Shown here: piece by piece, positions 33,196 through 42,671 of the stretch
Position numbering within the stretch: the stretch's first letter is position 1
How the letters are laid out: the number at the start of each line of letters is the position of its first letter
Origin: Microbacterium foliorum
Lineage (GTDB): Bacteria > Actinomycetota > Actinomycetes > Actinomycetales > Microbacteriaceae
Reading direction: 5' to 3'
DNA length: 64,000 nt
Assembly (NCBI RefSeq): GCF_006385575.1
Contig: NZ_CP041040.1
Coordinates: 1,364,001 to 1,428,000 of the forward strand
Notes under the pieces: model-generated
Seen by the model: only the letters and a program-made list of their open reading frames with translations
Told to the model about the DNA's origin: nothing
The model's database searches: none
Translations under genes and position numbers: made by a program

Positions 33196-33978
33196 ATGGT
33201 CAACAGGCGTGCAGTCGTGACGGGTGCGAGTTCGGGTATCGGAGAGGCCACGGTGCGCGCGCTGCGCGCGCGAGGCTGGGGAGTCGTCGGAGTCGCACGA
33301 CGCGCGTCCCGGCTGGCGGCGCTCTCGGCGGAGACGGGTGCCTCGACGATCGCGTGCGATCTGACGGACCCGGACGCCGTCGCCGCGCTCGTCACCGAGC
33401 TCGAGGCGACCGGCCCGGTGCACGCTCTCGTGCAGGTCGCCGGCGGCGCACGAGGCACCGACCGCGTCGAGAACGCATCGGTCGACGACTGGCAGTGGAT
33501 GTACGACGCGAATGTGCTCTCGAGCCAGCGCCTGGTCGCCGGGCTCCTACCCCTGCTGCGCCGGGCCGCCGCAACGGACGGCCACGCCGACACCGTCTTC
33601 GTGACGTCCACTGCTGCGCAGGTCGCCTATGCCGGTGGCGGCGGCTACAACGCCGCGAAGGCCGCTCAGGCGATGCTGGTGCACGCCCTCCGCCTCGAGC
33701 TGAACGGAGAGCCGATCCGCGTCTCCGAGGTCGCTCCGGGCATGGTGCACACCGAGGAATTCACCCTCAACCGTCTCGGCGGAGACGCGGTCGCCGCGGA
33801 GGCCGTGTACTCGGGCGTCGAAGCGCCACTGCGGGCCGAGGACGTCGCCGACGTGATCGCCTACGCGCTGGATGCCCCGGCGCACGTGAACCTCGATCTC
33901 ATCACGATGCGGCCCGTCGCCCAGTCGGCGAACCACCTCCTCGCCCGCGGACCGCTGCGGGTCCGAGCGATCGACTGA
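33196..33978 (+). CDS. Short-chain dehydrogenase/reductase
   Basis: The 260-residue classical SDR has the cofactor loop TGASSGIG (9-16), the catalytic S138 and YxxxK (Y151, K155), and PGMVHTEEF after the active site. The CDLTDPD motif at 54-60 follows the second strand, and the cofactor preference appears to be NADP, because RRAS follows it at 35-38. It precedes ung by 3 bp, so the two are probably cotranscribed, without an obvious functional link. Close relatives are annotated as serine or 3-hydroxy acid dehydrogenases; I do not assign a substrate. Confidence 0.87.
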   Translation: MVNRRAVVTGASSGIGEATVRALRARGWGVVGVARRASRLAALSAETGASTIACDLTDPDAVAALVTELEATGPVHALVQVAGGARGTDRVENASVDDWQWMYDANVLSSQRLVAGLLPLLRRAAATDGHADTVFVTSTAAQVAYAGGGGYNAAKAAQAMLVHALRLELNGEPIRVSEVAPGMVHTEEFTLNRLGGDAVAAEAVYSGVEAPLRAEDVADVIAYALDAPAHVNLDLITMRPVAQSANHLLARGPLRVRAID

Positions 33979-33981
33979 GCG

Positions 33982-34692
33982 ATGACTGCGCGCACTCTCG
34001 CCGAGCTCGCCGGCGACGGGCTGATCGACCCCGACTGGGCTGACGCCCTCGCTCCGGCGCAGCAGACGATCACCGCCCTCGGTGAGCGGCTGCGTGAGGA
34101 GCAGGCTGACGGGCGGGGCTATCTTCCCGCGGGGGAGCATGTGCTGCGTGCGTTCGAGCGCCCGATGTCCGAGGTGAAGGTGCTCATCACGGGTCAGGAC
34201 CCCTATCCGACTCCCGGGCATCCGATCGGCCTGTCCTTCGCGGTCGACCGAGACGTGCGCCCGCTGCCGCGCAGTCTCGGCAACATCTACGCCGAGCTCG
34301 AGAGCGATCTCGGCATCCCACCGGCGCCGCACGGAGATCTGACCGCGTGGAGTGACCAGGGTGTGCTGCTGCTGAACCGCGTGCTGACTGTCCGCCCCGG
34401 TGAGGCGGGATCCCACCGCCGCTGGGGGTGGGAGCAGGTCACCGAGCTCGCGATCCGTGCCCTCGTCGCCCGCGACCGGCCGCTCGTCGCGATCCTCTGG
34501 GGAAAAGACGCCGCGAACCTCCAGCCGCTGCTGGGAGAGACACCGGTCATAGCCTCGGCGCATCCGTCGCCGCTGTCCGCTCGGCGGGGATTCTTCGGCT
34601 CCCGCCCGTTCTCGCGGGCGAACGAGATGCTCGAAGGACTCGGTGCGAGCCCGGTCGACTGGCGCATCGGCGGCGAGCTCCCTCTAAGCTGA
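33982..34692 (+). CDS. ung: Uracil-DNA glycosylase, family 1
   Basis: This 236-residue base-excision repair enzyme removes uracil from DNA. The water-activating loop GQDPYP (71-76, D73), the [12 protein letters not shown] stretch, the LWGKDA strand and the HPSPLS minor-groove loop near residue 195 are all intact. It follows the SDR gene by 3 bp. Its final codons contain the TAAGCT box that probably serves the next gene. Confidence 0.96.
   Translation: MTARTLAELAGDGLIDPDWADALAPAQQTITALGERLREEQADGRGYLPAGEHVLRAFERPMSEVKVLITGQDPYPTPGHPIGLSFAVDRDVRPLPRSLGNIYAELESDLGIPPAPHGDLTAWSDQGVLLLNRVLTVRPGEAGSHRRWGWEQVTELAIRALVARDRPLVAILWGKDAANLQPLLGETPVIASAHPSPLSARRGFFGSRPFSRANEMLEGLGASPVDWRIGGELPLS
34685..34690 (+). 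promoter_or_regulatory. -10 box of the GNAT gene inside the ung 3' end
   Basis: TAAGCT, 6 nt before ATG 34697. Confidence 0.45.
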
Positions 34693-34696
34693 TCGC

Positions 34697-35314
34697 ATGC
34701 AGTTCGAGCCCGGTGATCGCCGCCGTGTGCTGCCGCGCCATCTGCGACCGCAGTCCGAACCCGACGTGTTCTCGTACTCGATCCGCCCCGCACGGTCCGG
34801 CGATCTGCCGTACGTGCGCGAGATCTACAACCACTTCGTCAGCAACTCGGTCGTCACGCTCGACGAGCGACGCAGCAGCATCCCCTACTGGCGGGAGAAG
34901 TTCGCGCTGCTGAGCAAGCTCGGCCTGCCCTTCCTTGTGGCTGTCTCACCGGCAGGGGTCGTGATCGGCTATGCGCTGGCCCAGCCGTGGGCGGGGAAGA
35001 ACGCCTATCGCTACACCGTCGAGGACTCGATCTACCTCGGGCCGGGGGCCGGCGGCAAAGGCCTCGGAGCCGCACTGCTGCAGGCTCTGATCGACGCATG
35101 CGAGCAGCTCGGCATCCGTGAGATGGTGGCCGTGATCAGCGACACCAAAGCAGACGCGTCGATTCGCCTGCATGCCAAGCTCGGTTTCGTCGAAGCCGGG
35201 CGCATGGGTCGCGTCGGTCACAAGTTCGGCCGCGACCTCGGCACCGTCTACATGCGACGTGCCCTGCGCCCGAGCCGCCGACGGAAGTTCTTCGGCCTGA
35301 GCTCCGGGCGCTGA
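34697..35314 (+). CDS. GNAT acetyltransferase, phosphinothricin-acetyltransferase-like
   Basis: The 205-residue protein carries a GNAT fold of the PAT/Bar/YncA type: YSIRPARSGDLPYVREIYNHFV at about 27-48, SIPYWREKFALL, the acetyl-CoA loop GPGAGGKGLGAALL and the C-terminal KLGFVEAGRMGRVGHKFGR. Enzymes of this shape acetylate phosphinothricin, methionine sulfoximine or related amines. A 26-residue basic N-terminal extension and a basic C-terminus flank it. Real substrate unknown. Confidence 0.83.
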   Translation: MQFEPGDRRRVLPRHLRPQSEPDVFSYSIRPARSGDLPYVREIYNHFVSNSVVTLDERRSSIPYWREKFALLSKLGLPFLVAVSPAGVVIGYALAQPWAGKNAYRYTVEDSIYLGPGAGGKGLGAALLQALIDACEQLGIREMVAVISDTKADASIRLHAKLGFVEAGRMGRVGHKFGRDLGTVYMRRALRPSRRRKFFGLSSGR

Positions 35315-35323
35315 GAGCCGCGA

Positions 35324-36118
35324 TCACGCCGGAGGAGCGGGGATGACCGGGATAGCGGCCAGCAGCGTCTTCGTGTAATCGTGCGTCGGGTGCAGCAGCA
35401 CGTCCGCGGTGGTGCCGCGCTCGACGATCTCGCCGTCCTTCATCACCACGACCGTGTCGCAGAGGTTCTGCACCACCCCGATGTCGTGCGACACCAGCAC
35501 GAGCGTCAGGTCTGAGGTGCGGCGCAGCTCGACGAGGAGCTCGAGGATCTGAGCACGGACGGTCACATCGAGCGCCGACAGCGGCTCGTCGCCGACGAGG
35601 ATGCGCGGACGGTGGACGATGGCCCTCGCCAGAGCGATGCGCTGCCGCTGCCCACCCGAGAACTCGTGCGGATACCGATCGCCCATCTCGGGCTCCAGGC
35701 CCACCTGCTCGAGAACTTCGCGCACTCTGGCTCGGTGATCTCCATCGATTCCGAGCGCCCACAGCGGTTCGCGGACGATCTGCGCAGCGGTCATGCGCGG
35801 GTCGAGCGATGCGTAGGGGTCCTGGAACACCAGCCCGGTCTGACGGCGCAGCCAGTGCAGCGACCGTGCGGATGCCGAAGCGTCCACCGTCCTGCCGTCG
35901 AGAGTGACGGTGCCGGACGTCGGGCGGTCGAGGCCGAGGAGCAGCTTGACGAGGGTGGACTTGCCCGACCCGGACTCGCCGATGATGCCGACAGACGACC
36001 CCTCGACGATGTCGAGATCGGTCGGCGCCAGTGCGGTCTGCCGTCGGGTGCTCTCGAACGTCGAACGCTTCGGGATCACGAAGTCGCGTCGCAGCGCCCG
36101 CGCCTCGATCAGGCTCAT
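35324..36118 (-). CDS. Peptide/nickel-type ABC transporter ATP-binding protein (DppF/OppF-like)
   Basis: The 264-residue ATPase has the Walker [10 protein letters not shown], the Q-loop [12 protein letters not shown] typical of OppF, the [14 protein letters not shown] signature, Walker [13 protein letters not shown] and the H-loop VSHD. It is the last gene of a five-gene importer operon on the minus strand and starts inside the stop of the previous gene (ATGA). The C-terminus ([15 protein letters not shown]) matches the oligopeptide HPY region. It pairs with the other ATPase to energise import. Confidence 0.93.
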   Translation of the reverse strand: MSLIEARALRRDFVIPKRSTFESTRRQTALAPTDLDIVEGSSVGIIGESGSGKSTLVKLLLGLDRPTSGTVTLDGRTVDASASARSLHWLRRQTGLVFQDPYASLDPRMTAAQIVREPLWALGIDGDHRARVREVLEQVGLEPEMGDRYPHEFSGGQRQRIALARAIVHRPRILVGDEPLSALDVTVRAQILELLVELRRTSDLTLVLVSHDIGVVQNLCDTVVVMKDGEIVERGTTADVLLHPTHDYTKTLLAAIPVIPAPPA

Positions 36119-36906
36119 CGCGTGCCTCCCTCGGGACGCCAGAGTGTCGCGGTGGCATCGCGCAGGAGCCCCTGCGTGATCGGGGACGTCGGAGCGGTGA
36201 GGAGCGTGCTCACGGGGGCCGCCTCGACCACGAGTCCGTCTTCAAGCACGACGCCGTGGGTCGCGACCTGTGCGAGCACCGCGAGATCGTGCGTGATGAA
36301 CATGAGAGACATGCCCTCTTCCTCGACGAGGTTCAACAGCAGTGAGAGGATCTCGGCCTGGATGGTGACGTCGAGAGCGGTCGTCGGCTCGTCGGCGATG
36401 AGCAGTCGTGGCCGGCACGCGAGCGCTATGGCGATCGCCACCCGCTGCCGCTGACCGCCCGAGAGCTGGTGCGGATAGCGATCGACGATCGAGGCGGGGT
36501 CGGGCAGCCGCACGCGCGCGGCCTCCTGGACCGCACGCTCGCGGGCCTCTCTCCGACCGATGCCCTCGTGGATGCGGATCGACTCGGCGATCTGTCTGCC
36601 GACCGTGCGGATCGGGTTCAGGGCGGTGCGAGGCTCTTGGAACACGATCCCGATCTCGTCGCCGCGCAGTCGCGCGAGCTCGCGATCCGCAAGTCCGATC
36701 AGCTCGGTCCCGTTCCAGCGGATGCTGCCGCTCGCCACCGCTCCTTCGGGGAGCAGGCCGAGCACCGCGAGGGCGGTCAGCGACTTGCCTGAGCCGGATT
36801 CGCCGATCAGACCGAGACGGGATCCGTCCGGCACCTCGAAGGAGATGCCGTCGACGACGGCGCGTCCGTCGATGCGGACGACGAGGTCCGTCACCTCGAG
36901 GCTCAT
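36115..36906 (-). CDS. Peptide/nickel-type ABC transporter ATP-binding protein (DppD/OppD-like)
   Basis: The 263-residue ATPase carries Walker [10 protein letters not shown], the Q-loop [12 protein letters not shown], signature [14 protein letters not shown], Walker [13 protein letters not shown] and H-loop ITHDL. The EPRTALNPI variant is the OppD/DppD form. It overlaps both neighbours by 4 bp (ATGA on each side), so the whole importer is translationally chained. It lacks the cysteine-rich C-terminal iron-sulfur region present in some OppD proteins, which is normal for short actinobacterial copies. Confidence 0.93.
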   Translation of the reverse strand: MSLEVTDLVVRIDGRAVVDGISFEVPDGSRLGLIGESGSGKSLTALAVLGLLPEGAVASGSIRWNGTELIGLADRELARLRGDEIGIVFQEPRTALNPIRTVGRQIAESIRIHEGIGRREARERAVQEAARVRLPDPASIVDRYPHQLSGGQRQRVAIAIALACRPRLLIADEPTTALDVTIQAEILSLLLNLVEEEGMSLMFITHDLAVLAQVATHGVVLEDGLVVEAAPVSTLLTAPTSPITQGLLRDATATLWRPEGGTR

Positions 36907-37769
36907 GCGATCACCGCCGGTGTGTGCACCTCGGCCGCGCGGTGGCGCAGCGTGGGATCGGTGGCCTCGCGCAACCCGTCGCCGAGGAGGTTGAGCGCGA
37001 GCACGGTGATCGTGATCGCGAGACCGGGCCAGATGACCGACAGCGGATGCACGCCGATGTAGCGCTGCAGGTCGGCGAGCAGCAGTCCCCAGCTCGGCTC
37101 CGTGACCGAGGCGCCGAAGCCGAGGTAAGACAGGCCGGCCTCGGCGAGCACCGCGACCGCCATCGACCACGAGAGCTGCACGATGAACACGGGGGCGACG
37201 TTCGGAAGAAGGTGACGAGCGAGGCTCTGTCCGGTCGTGAGGCCGGACGCCCGCGCGGCGAGGACGAAGTCGCTCTGCTGCACGCGGCGCAGCTCGGGTC
37301 TCGTGACGCGGGCGATGTTGACGCCGAATCCGATGCCGACCGACCAGATCACCACCCACAGCGAGCCGCCCCAGACCGACGAGATCATCATGGCGATCAG
37401 CAGCACGGGGAAGGCGATCAGGATGTCGACGAGCACGGCGACCGTCTCGCGCAGCCAGCGGGCGGTGAGCGCACCCAGGGCAGCGAGGGCGATGCCGACG
37501 AGCGTCGCGACGACACCGGCACCGATGCTGACGAAGACCGTCGTGCGAGCGCCTGCCATGAGTAGGCTGAGGATGTCACGGCCCGTGTCGTCGGTGCCGA
37601 GCAGATGCGGCCAGCTCGGGATGGACCAGCGTGCGCGCACGTCGGACTCCTGAGGATCGAACGGCGTCCAGAACAGCGAGACGAGTGCGGTGAGCGCGAT
37701 GACCGCCACGACGATCAGACCGAATCGTCCGGTGGCGGTGCGCCACAGTCTCGGAAGCCAGCCGCGCAT
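36903..37769 (-). CDS. Peptide/nickel-type ABC transporter permease (DppC-like)
   Basis: The 288-residue protein has six transmembrane helices and the binding-protein-dependent permease loop in DFVLAARASGLTTGQSLARHLLPN. The LGTDDTGRDILSLLMAGART segment after the first helix is the hallmark of the DppC/OppC family. The ATG at 37769 shares its A with the TGA of the upstream permease (TGATG). It forms the membrane channel with the DppB-like subunit. Confidence 0.92.
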   Translation of the reverse strand: MRGWLPRLWRTATGRFGLIVVAVIALTALVSLFWTPFDPQESDVRARWSIPSWPHLLGTDDTGRDILSLLMAGARTTVFVSIGAGVVATLVGIALAALGALTARWLRETVAVLVDILIAFPVLLIAMMISSVWGGSLWVVIWSVGIGFGVNIARVTRPELRRVQQSDFVLAARASGLTTGQSLARHLLPNVAPVFIVQLSWSMAVAVLAEAGLSYLGFGASVTEPSWGLLLADLQRYIGVHPLSVIWPGLAITITVLALNLLGDGLREATDPTLRHRAAEVHTPAVIA

Positions 37770-38716
37770 CACGCCTCCCTCTGGCGCGGATCGACCGCAC
37801 GGTGGATCAGGTCGACGAGGAATCCCACCACGAGCACGAATCCGGTGAGGACGAGGAGCTCGCTCTGCACCTTGATCAGGTCGCGCGTGCCGACGTCGGC
37901 CACCAGCATCCGTCCGATGCCGGGAAGCGTGAAGAGCTGCTCGATCACGACCGACCCGACGATGATGCCGGCGATCTGGAGTCCCAGCACGGTGATGATC
38001 GACAGGCCGACGGCGGGGATGCCGTGCGAGATCAGCGACCGCGTGCGCGTGAGGCCCTTGGCTGCTGCCGTGCGCACGAAGTCCTGACCGGCGGCCTGAA
38101 GGGTGGCGCTGCGGACGAACCGCATGAGCATCGCCCCCTCGACTATGCCGATCGTGAGAGCGGGCAGCAGGAGCGACTCGAGTGCCTTCCAGGGCGTGCT
38201 CCATCCCGTGCGCGGGAATCCCTGTGGTGGAAGCCAGCCGAGCCAGACCGAGAAGACGACGATGAGCATCATCCCCGCCCAGACGACCGGCACAGCCGCG
38301 AGGGCCTGTGCGCCGACGCTGAGGGCGGTGCCTCCGCGTCCGCCGCGGCGCAGCGCGGCCAGGATGCCGAACGGCACCGCGATGAGCACGGCGATCAGCA
38401 GGGCGAGGATGCCGAGCGGCACCGTCACCTGAGCCTTCTCGAGCAGCTCCTCGCCGACCGAGGCGCCGGAGAGCAGGGACGTGCCGAGGTCCCCTCGGAA
38501 GATGCCCCCGATCCACTCGGCGTACTGTGCGGGAAGCGGGCGGTTGAGGCCCAGCGACTCGCGGAGCGCCTCGACCTCGGCGGGGGAGGCCTGGGTTCCC
38601 GCGATCAGCTGTGCGACGTCGCCGGGAAACACCCGCAGGGTCAGGAAGATCACCGCACTCGACACGAGGAGCCCTGCGATGAGCAGGACTCCTCGGACGA
38701 GCGCGTAGCGGATCAC
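37769..38716 (-). CDS. Peptide/nickel-type ABC transporter permease (DppB-like)
   Basis: The 315-residue protein has six transmembrane helices, the DppB N-terminal pattern ESLGLNRPLPAQYAEWI ... GDLGTSL, and the permease loop QDFVRTAAAKGLTRTRSLISHGI. It follows the substrate-binding protein gene by 13 bp. The operon order of binding protein, two permeases, two ATPases is complete. Substrates of this family include peptides, nickel and opines, and cannot be told apart from the permease alone. Confidence 0.93.
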   Translation of the reverse strand: MIRYALVRGVLLIAGLLVSSAVIFLTLRVFPGDVAQLIAGTQASPAEVEALRESLGLNRPLPAQYAEWIGGIFRGDLGTSLLSGASVGEELLEKAQVTVPLGILALLIAVLIAVPFGILAALRRGGRGGTALSVGAQALAAVPVVWAGMMLIVVFSVWLGWLPPQGFPRTGWSTPWKALESLLLPALTIGIVEGAMLMRFVRSATLQAAGQDFVRTAAAKGLTRTRSLISHGIPAVGLSIITVLGLQIAGIIVGSVVIEQLFTLPGIGRMLVADVGTRDLIKVQSELLVLTGFVLVVGFLVDLIHRAVDPRQREA

Positions 38717-38729
38717 GAAGTGCGCGTCA

Positions 38730-40250
38730 TCACTGCTCGGTGGCCACGGTGACGCCGGCCAGGTTGATGCGCGAGTTGATCGAGTCCTCGGGGAACCCCG
38801 TGACGAGCGGGCTCACGGCCGTGATCGTCGCGCCGTTGTACAGCCAGTCCGCCGCGTGGTCCTCGGACACGATCCGAGCGGCCTCGGCGAGCAGGTCCGC
38901 CGACTCGTCGGGGTCGACCTCGGCCAGCGCCTCGGTGTAGAGGCTCTGCACCTCGGCGTTGTCGTAGCCGAAGTAGTACTCGGGGTTCGCGAAGTTGCCG
39001 AAGTCGCGCGGCTCGACGTGCAGCACGAAGCTCAGGTCGTAGTCGTGGTTGGTGTAGACGTCCTCCAACCAGGTCGGGAACTCGACCGAGTCGACATCGA
39101 GGGTGACACCGACCTTCTGGAAGTCGGAGATGAGGACCTTCGGAACCGTCGTGCCGTAGAAGCTCGGGATCGTCAGGGTGAGCTCGAGCTCTTCCTGCCC
39201 GGCCTCAGCCAGCAGCTCCTTGGCCTTCTCGGGGTCGTAGGAGACGACATCGGAGAGGTCTTCGTAGCCGGGGTCGAGTTCGGGGATCGGTCCGTAGAGG
39301 GCGGAGCCTGCGCCGACGGCCTCGACGAGAGCTTCGTGATCGATCGCGAGACGCAGCGCTTCGCGCACCCTGACGTCGTCGAGAGGAGCCTTGGCATTGT
39401 TGAACGCGAGCGTCGCCTTGTCGGTGGTCCGACCGGTCGTGAGTGAGAAGTCGCCGGAGTCCTCGAGCTGCGGGGCGAGATTCGGATCCACCGCGGTGAG
39501 CACCTGGACGCCACCGTCGAGAGCCGTGTTCACTCCGGCCGTGAAGTCGGGGATGTACTGGAACTCGACCTCGGCGACTCCCGCAGGCTCGCCCCAGTAC
39601 GCCTCGTTGCGGGCGAACGTGATGGCGCTGCCCTTGCTCCAGCGCGTCAGGGTGAAGGGGCCGGTGCCGTTCTCGGCGGTTTTGAGATCGGTCGTGTCGC
39701 CGGTCTGGAACACGAGGCCCGCGGGGCCGGTCAGCGAGAACAGGAAGTTCTGGTTCGGCTCGGTCAGCACGATCTGCACCGTGGTCGGGTCTGGAGCTGT
39801 GATCGAAGCCACAGAGGCGAACTCGGCATTGCCCTGCAACGTCGCGTCAGTGCGCACGGCCTCGTAGGAGGCGACCGCATCGGCGGAGGTGAGTGCGGTT
39901 CCGCTGTGGAAGGTGATGCCCTCGTTCAGCGTGAACGAGTACGTGAGTCCGTCTTCGGAGACCTCGTAGTCGGACGCGAGCCGCGGCACGATCTCGTTCT
40001 CCTGTGTGCGGCTGACGAGACCCTCGTAGATGTTGTCGATCAGGATCTGCTCGAGCGCTGCGCCGCTGGTGCGACGGATGTCGAGGTTGGTGGGCTCGAG
40101 GACGAGGCCCACCTGCAGCGTCGCGTCCGGGTCGGGTTCTCCCACCGGTTCGGTGGCCTCGGGCTCTGCGGCACCTGAGCAGGCGGTGAGGACGATGGCG
40201 CTCGCCGCGATCGCGGAGATCAGCGCGAGTCGTCGCGTACGTCGGAACAT
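38730..40250 (-). CDS. Peptide-type ABC transporter substrate-binding lipoprotein (SBP family 5)
   Basis: The 506-residue lipoprotein has a signal peptide with lipobox LTAC (lipidated C24), then an acidic linker and a family 5 solute-binding fold: YEGLVSRTQENEIVPRLASDYEVSEDGLTYSFTL early on, GTGPFTLTRWSKGS, and NPEYYFGYDN late. It captures the substrate outside the membrane and delivers it to the two permeases. A TAGGCT box at 40297-40302 (minus strand) and AGAGGA before the ATG suggest a leadered transcript. The ligand is unknown. Confidence 0.93.
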   Translation of the reverse strand: MFRRTRRLALISAIAASAIVLTACSGAAEPEATEPVGEPDPDATLQVGLVLEPTNLDIRRTSGAALEQILIDNIYEGLVSRTQENEIVPRLASDYEVSEDGLTYSFTLNEGITFHSGTALTSADAVASYEAVRTDATLQGNAEFASVASITAPDPTTVQIVLTEPNQNFLFSLTGPAGLVFQTGDTTDLKTAENGTGPFTLTRWSKGSAITFARNEAYWGEPAGVAEVEFQYIPDFTAGVNTALDGGVQVLTAVDPNLAPQLEDSGDFSLTTGRTTDKATLAFNNAKAPLDDVRVREALRLAIDHEALVEAVGAGSALYGPIPELDPGYEDLSDVVSYDPEKAKELLAEAGQEELELTLTIPSFYGTTVPKVLISDFQKVGVTLDVDSVEFPTWLEDVYTNHDYDLSFVLHVEPRDFGNFANPEYYFGYDNAEVQSLYTEALAEVDPDESADLLAEAARIVSEDHAADWLYNGATITAVSPLVTGFPEDSINSRINLAGVTVATEQ

Positions 40251-40324
40251 GGGTTGTTTCCTCTCGGGGCGGCAGTTGCTGTGTGCCGATGGATCGAGCC
40301 TAGGGATGTGTCGGGGCGGTGAGG

Positions 40325-40355
40325 GCGGAATGTGGAACGGAAGGTCACATTCCGC
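40325..40355 (-). terminator. Hairpin at the end of the alpha/beta hydrolase gene
   Basis: A perfect 10 bp inverted repeat GCGGAATGTG/CACATTCCGC (40325-40334 with 40346-40355) and an 11 nt loop overlap the hydrolase stop codon. There is no T-run, so it is a terminator or a protein-binding site upstream of the importer operon. Confidence 0.55.
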
Positions 40356-41271
40356 GGGTGGCGAGCGACGAGGAGATCAGTGACGCCAGCTCGGCGGGTG
40401 CGGTCTCCTGAACGTTGTGGGTGGCCCGGATGGCGGTGACGCGAGCGTGAGGCAGGCGCTCGCCGAACTCCTTCGCATCCACCTCGCTCACGAAGCCGTC
40501 GAGCGCGCGGACGAGCGTCACCGCGGCCGTCGTCTCCGCGAGATCCTGCCATCCGGTGGCGTGGAGCGGCGACGGCGCCGCGACGTCGCCAGGGTCATGG
40601 GCTGCCAGCGTCTGAGCGGCGAGGTGAGCGAAATGATGCTTCCACTCGACACGTCCGTCGTCGCGCACACGGGTGTTGAGGAAGACTCCGCGCTCGGTGT
40701 CGGATCGGGCGCCCCCGAACCCGAACGCGATCGCGCGGTCGACGAGCTCGTCGCGGGTCGCGAAATCGGTGGGGCCGGCGTAGAACTCGCGCAGGGCGGC
40801 TGGGCCGGCGGAGGTGTCGATGCCAGGGGTGATGTCGACGACGATCAGCCCCGAGACGAGGTCGGGTCGAGTGGCAGCGAGGGCTGCGCCGGTGAGGCCG
40901 CCGAGCGACTGGCCGACGACCAGCTGTGGGCCATCGGTCCAGGCGTCGAGTGCTGCTGCGACATCGAGCGCGAGCGTGCGAGGGGAGTAGTCGACGTCGC
41001 CGCGCCACGACGAGTCGCCGTGCCCGGCGAGGTCGATCGCCAGCACCGGATGCTGAAGAGCGAGCACCGTCGTGTCCCACGTGTGGGCGTTGAGGCCGGC
41101 GCCGTGCAGCAGCGTGACACGGGGCGTCTCTTCGCCGAACCGGAGAGCGCTGACGTGACGGCCGTCCGGGAGGGGAAGCGTCACGCGTCGGACGGATGGT
41201 ACGGGGACCCCCATCGCCTGCGCCTGTGCGGGAAGATAGTTGAACTCGCTGGTGTCGATCGCCACTTGCAT
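40345..41271 (-). CDS. Alpha/beta-fold hydrolase
   Basis: The 308-residue protein has the LLHGAGLNAHTWD oxyanion segment, the nucleophile elbow GQSLGG, VVDITPG after strand 6 and the catalytic histidine in RATHNVQETAP. It resembles C-C hydrolases, lipases and non-heme haloperoxidases, and no substrate is evident. I use ATG 41271. An in-frame ATG at 41346 is possible because a CATGTT box lies 6 nt before it. It is divergent from the AhpD-like gene. Confidence 0.82.
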   Translation of the reverse strand: MQVAIDTSEFNYLPAQAQAMGVPVPSVRRVTLPLPDGRHVSALRFGEETPRVTLLHGAGLNAHTWDTTVLALQHPVLAIDLAGHGDSSWRGDVDYSPRTLALDVAAALDAWTDGPQLVVGQSLGGLTGAALAATRPDLVSGLIVVDITPGIDTSAGPAALREFYAGPTDFATRDELVDRAIAFGFGGARSDTERGVFLNTRVRDDGRVEWKHHFAHLAAQTLAAHDPGDVAAPSPLHATGWQDLAETTAAVTLVRALDGFVSEVDAKEFGERLPHARVTAIRATHNVQETAPAELASLISSSLATRGM

Positions 41272-41430
41272 ATTCTGCTCTGTTTTCAAGGTGGTGCGGA
41301 AATGCAGAGACACCGTGCCAATTCGAGTCGTGTCTATGGTTGTCATAAAGCGAACATGACGGGGTGGTGGCTTGTCGTTGTGCACTTGATCTCTTCGAGG
41401 GCAACCTCCCGGAGCGAGTGCACAACGGAA

Positions 41431-41436
41431 TATCAT
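41431..41436 (+). promoter_or_regulatory. -10 box of the AhpD-like gene, leaderless arrangement
   Basis: TATCAT, 6 nt before ATG 41443. Confidence 0.5.
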
Positions 41437-41442
41437 TGAGAC

Positions 41443-41919
41443 ATGAGCGAGACGCGAGTGCACCTCTCCAAGACCGAGCCAGCGGCGTATCAGGCGCTCG
41501 ACGCCTTCGCGCGTACGGTCGGAGACATCTGCGCCGCGAACGGCATCGACGATCGGCTCAAGGAGATCGTGATGATCCACTCCTCACAGCTGAACGGATG
41601 CAGCTACTGCACGCGTCTGCACGTCGACAGGGCGCTCAAGGCCGGCATCGACACGGACACGCTCATGCAGATCGCGACCTGGCGAGAGAGCAACGTGTTC
41701 AGCGACCGCGAGGAGGCGGCGCTCGAACTCGCCGAGGCCTTCACATTCATCTCGGAGGAGGGCATCTCAGACGAGGTCTACAACCGCGTCGGGGGAGTCT
41801 TCACGGAGAAGGAGTACGCAGCACTGAGCTGGGCGTGCATCTCGATCAACGCGTTCAACAGGGTCGTCATCGCCGGCCGATACCCTGTTCCGCCGCGCGC
41901 CCCGCAGGCGCAGGCGTGA
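41443..41919 (+). CDS. Carboxymuconolactone decarboxylase/AhpD-like protein
   Basis: The 158-residue all-helical protein has the AhpD-type redox site CSYCTRLHVDRAL (C-x2-C followed by His), preceded by DDRLKEIVMIHSSQLNG. Such proteins act as alkylhydroperoxidases or disulfide reductases in peroxide defence. Its stop overlaps the GTG of the tyrosine phosphatase gene, so the two are coupled. The divergent neighbour is an alpha/beta hydrolase. Peroxide reduction is inferred from the family. Confidence 0.9.
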   Translation: MSETRVHLSKTEPAAYQALDAFARTVGDICAANGIDDRLKEIVMIHSSQLNGCSYCTRLHVDRALKAGIDTDTLMQIATWRESNVFSDREEAALELAEAFTFISEEGISDEVYNRVGGVFTEKEYAALSWACISINAFNRVVIAGRYPVPPRAPQAQA

Positions 41920-42638
41920 GCGTCCTCGACATCGACGGCGTCAACAACTTCCGCGACGTCGGCGGGCTTCCCGCGGAAGGCGGGCGGATCCGTTCGGGGA
42001 TGCTTCTGCGGTCGGGCCAGCTCTCGGCGGCCACCACGGCGGGTGTGAACGAGGTTCGTCGTCGCGTCTCGCACATCGTCGACCTCCGCGACGGCGAAGA
42101 GGTCGCGGCGGAGCCGACCGAGATCGAGGGGCCGGACACTACTCACCTTCCGCTGTTCCTCGGATCCGTGCGCTCGTTCTTCGAGACAGATACGAGCCTG
42201 GAAGACCTCTATCTTCATCTTCTCGAGGAGAGCGGAGAGCGGCTCGTCGCCGCCATCCGCATCATCGCGGCGGGAGAGCCGACCCTGGTTCACTGCACGG
42301 TGGGCAAGGACCGCACCGGGGTGACGGTGGCCCTTGCGCTCGCCGCAGTGGGCGCCGACCGTGAGGCGATCGTCGACGACTATGCGCTCACGGAGTCGCT
42401 GCTGCCGGCCGAGCGGTCGAATCGCATCGCGGCATACCTGAGGTCGCAGCATCCGGAGGCGGTGCATGCCGTCGCGTTGGCCACGCAGTCGCCTGCGCCC
42501 GTGATGAGGGCGCTTCTCGAGCAGGTGGACGAGCGGTGGGGCTCGGCCGCCGACTATCTCCGTGCGAACGGCATGACGGATCAGGAACTCGAAGATCTTC
42601 GGGGAGCGCTCGTGGAAGAAGTGCCCGAGCAAGGTTAG
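41916..42638 (+). CDS. Tyrosine-protein phosphatase, PtpB/LipA-like
   Basis: The 240-residue protein begins with the family N-terminus GVNNFRDVGGLP and carries the P-loop HCTVGKDRTG (HC-x5-R), the signature of dual-specificity/PtpB-like phosphatases that act on phosphotyrosine, serine/threonine or phosphoinositides. The GTG start overlaps the upstream stop (GTGA). Its stop codon lies inside the iron box of the next gene. In Mycobacterium PtpB is secreted; no signal peptide is visible here. Confidence 0.9.
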   Translation: MSVLDIDGVNNFRDVGGLPAEGGRIRSGMLLRSGQLSAATTAGVNEVRRRVSHIVDLRDGEEVAAEPTEIEGPDTTHLPLFLGSVRSFFETDTSLEDLYLHLLEESGERLVAAIRIIAAGEPTLVHCTVGKDRTGVTVALALAAVGADREAIVDDYALTESLLPAERSNRIAAYLRSQHPEAVHAVALATQSPAPVMRALLEQVDERWGSAADYLRANGMTDQELEDLRGALVEEVPEQG

Positions 42639-42648
42639 GCAACCCTTC
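42630..42648 (+). promoter_or_regulatory. Putative IdeR/DtxR iron box of the SIP gene
   Basis: CAAGGTTAGGCAACCCTTC matches the 19-base consensus TTAGGTTAGGCTAACCTAA at 13 positions, including the whole AGGTTAGGC core. It overlaps the likely -35 region and the stop codon of the phosphatase gene. Confidence 0.7.
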
Positions 42649-42656
42649 ACGTGCTG

Positions 42657-42662
42657 TATGCT
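42657..42662 (+). promoter_or_regulatory. -10 box of the SIP gene
   Basis: TATGCT, with TTAGGC 16 nt upstream inside the iron box. The predicted start of transcription (about 42669) is only a few bases before ATG 42672. Confidence 0.5.
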
Positions 42663-42671
42663 GGATGCATC

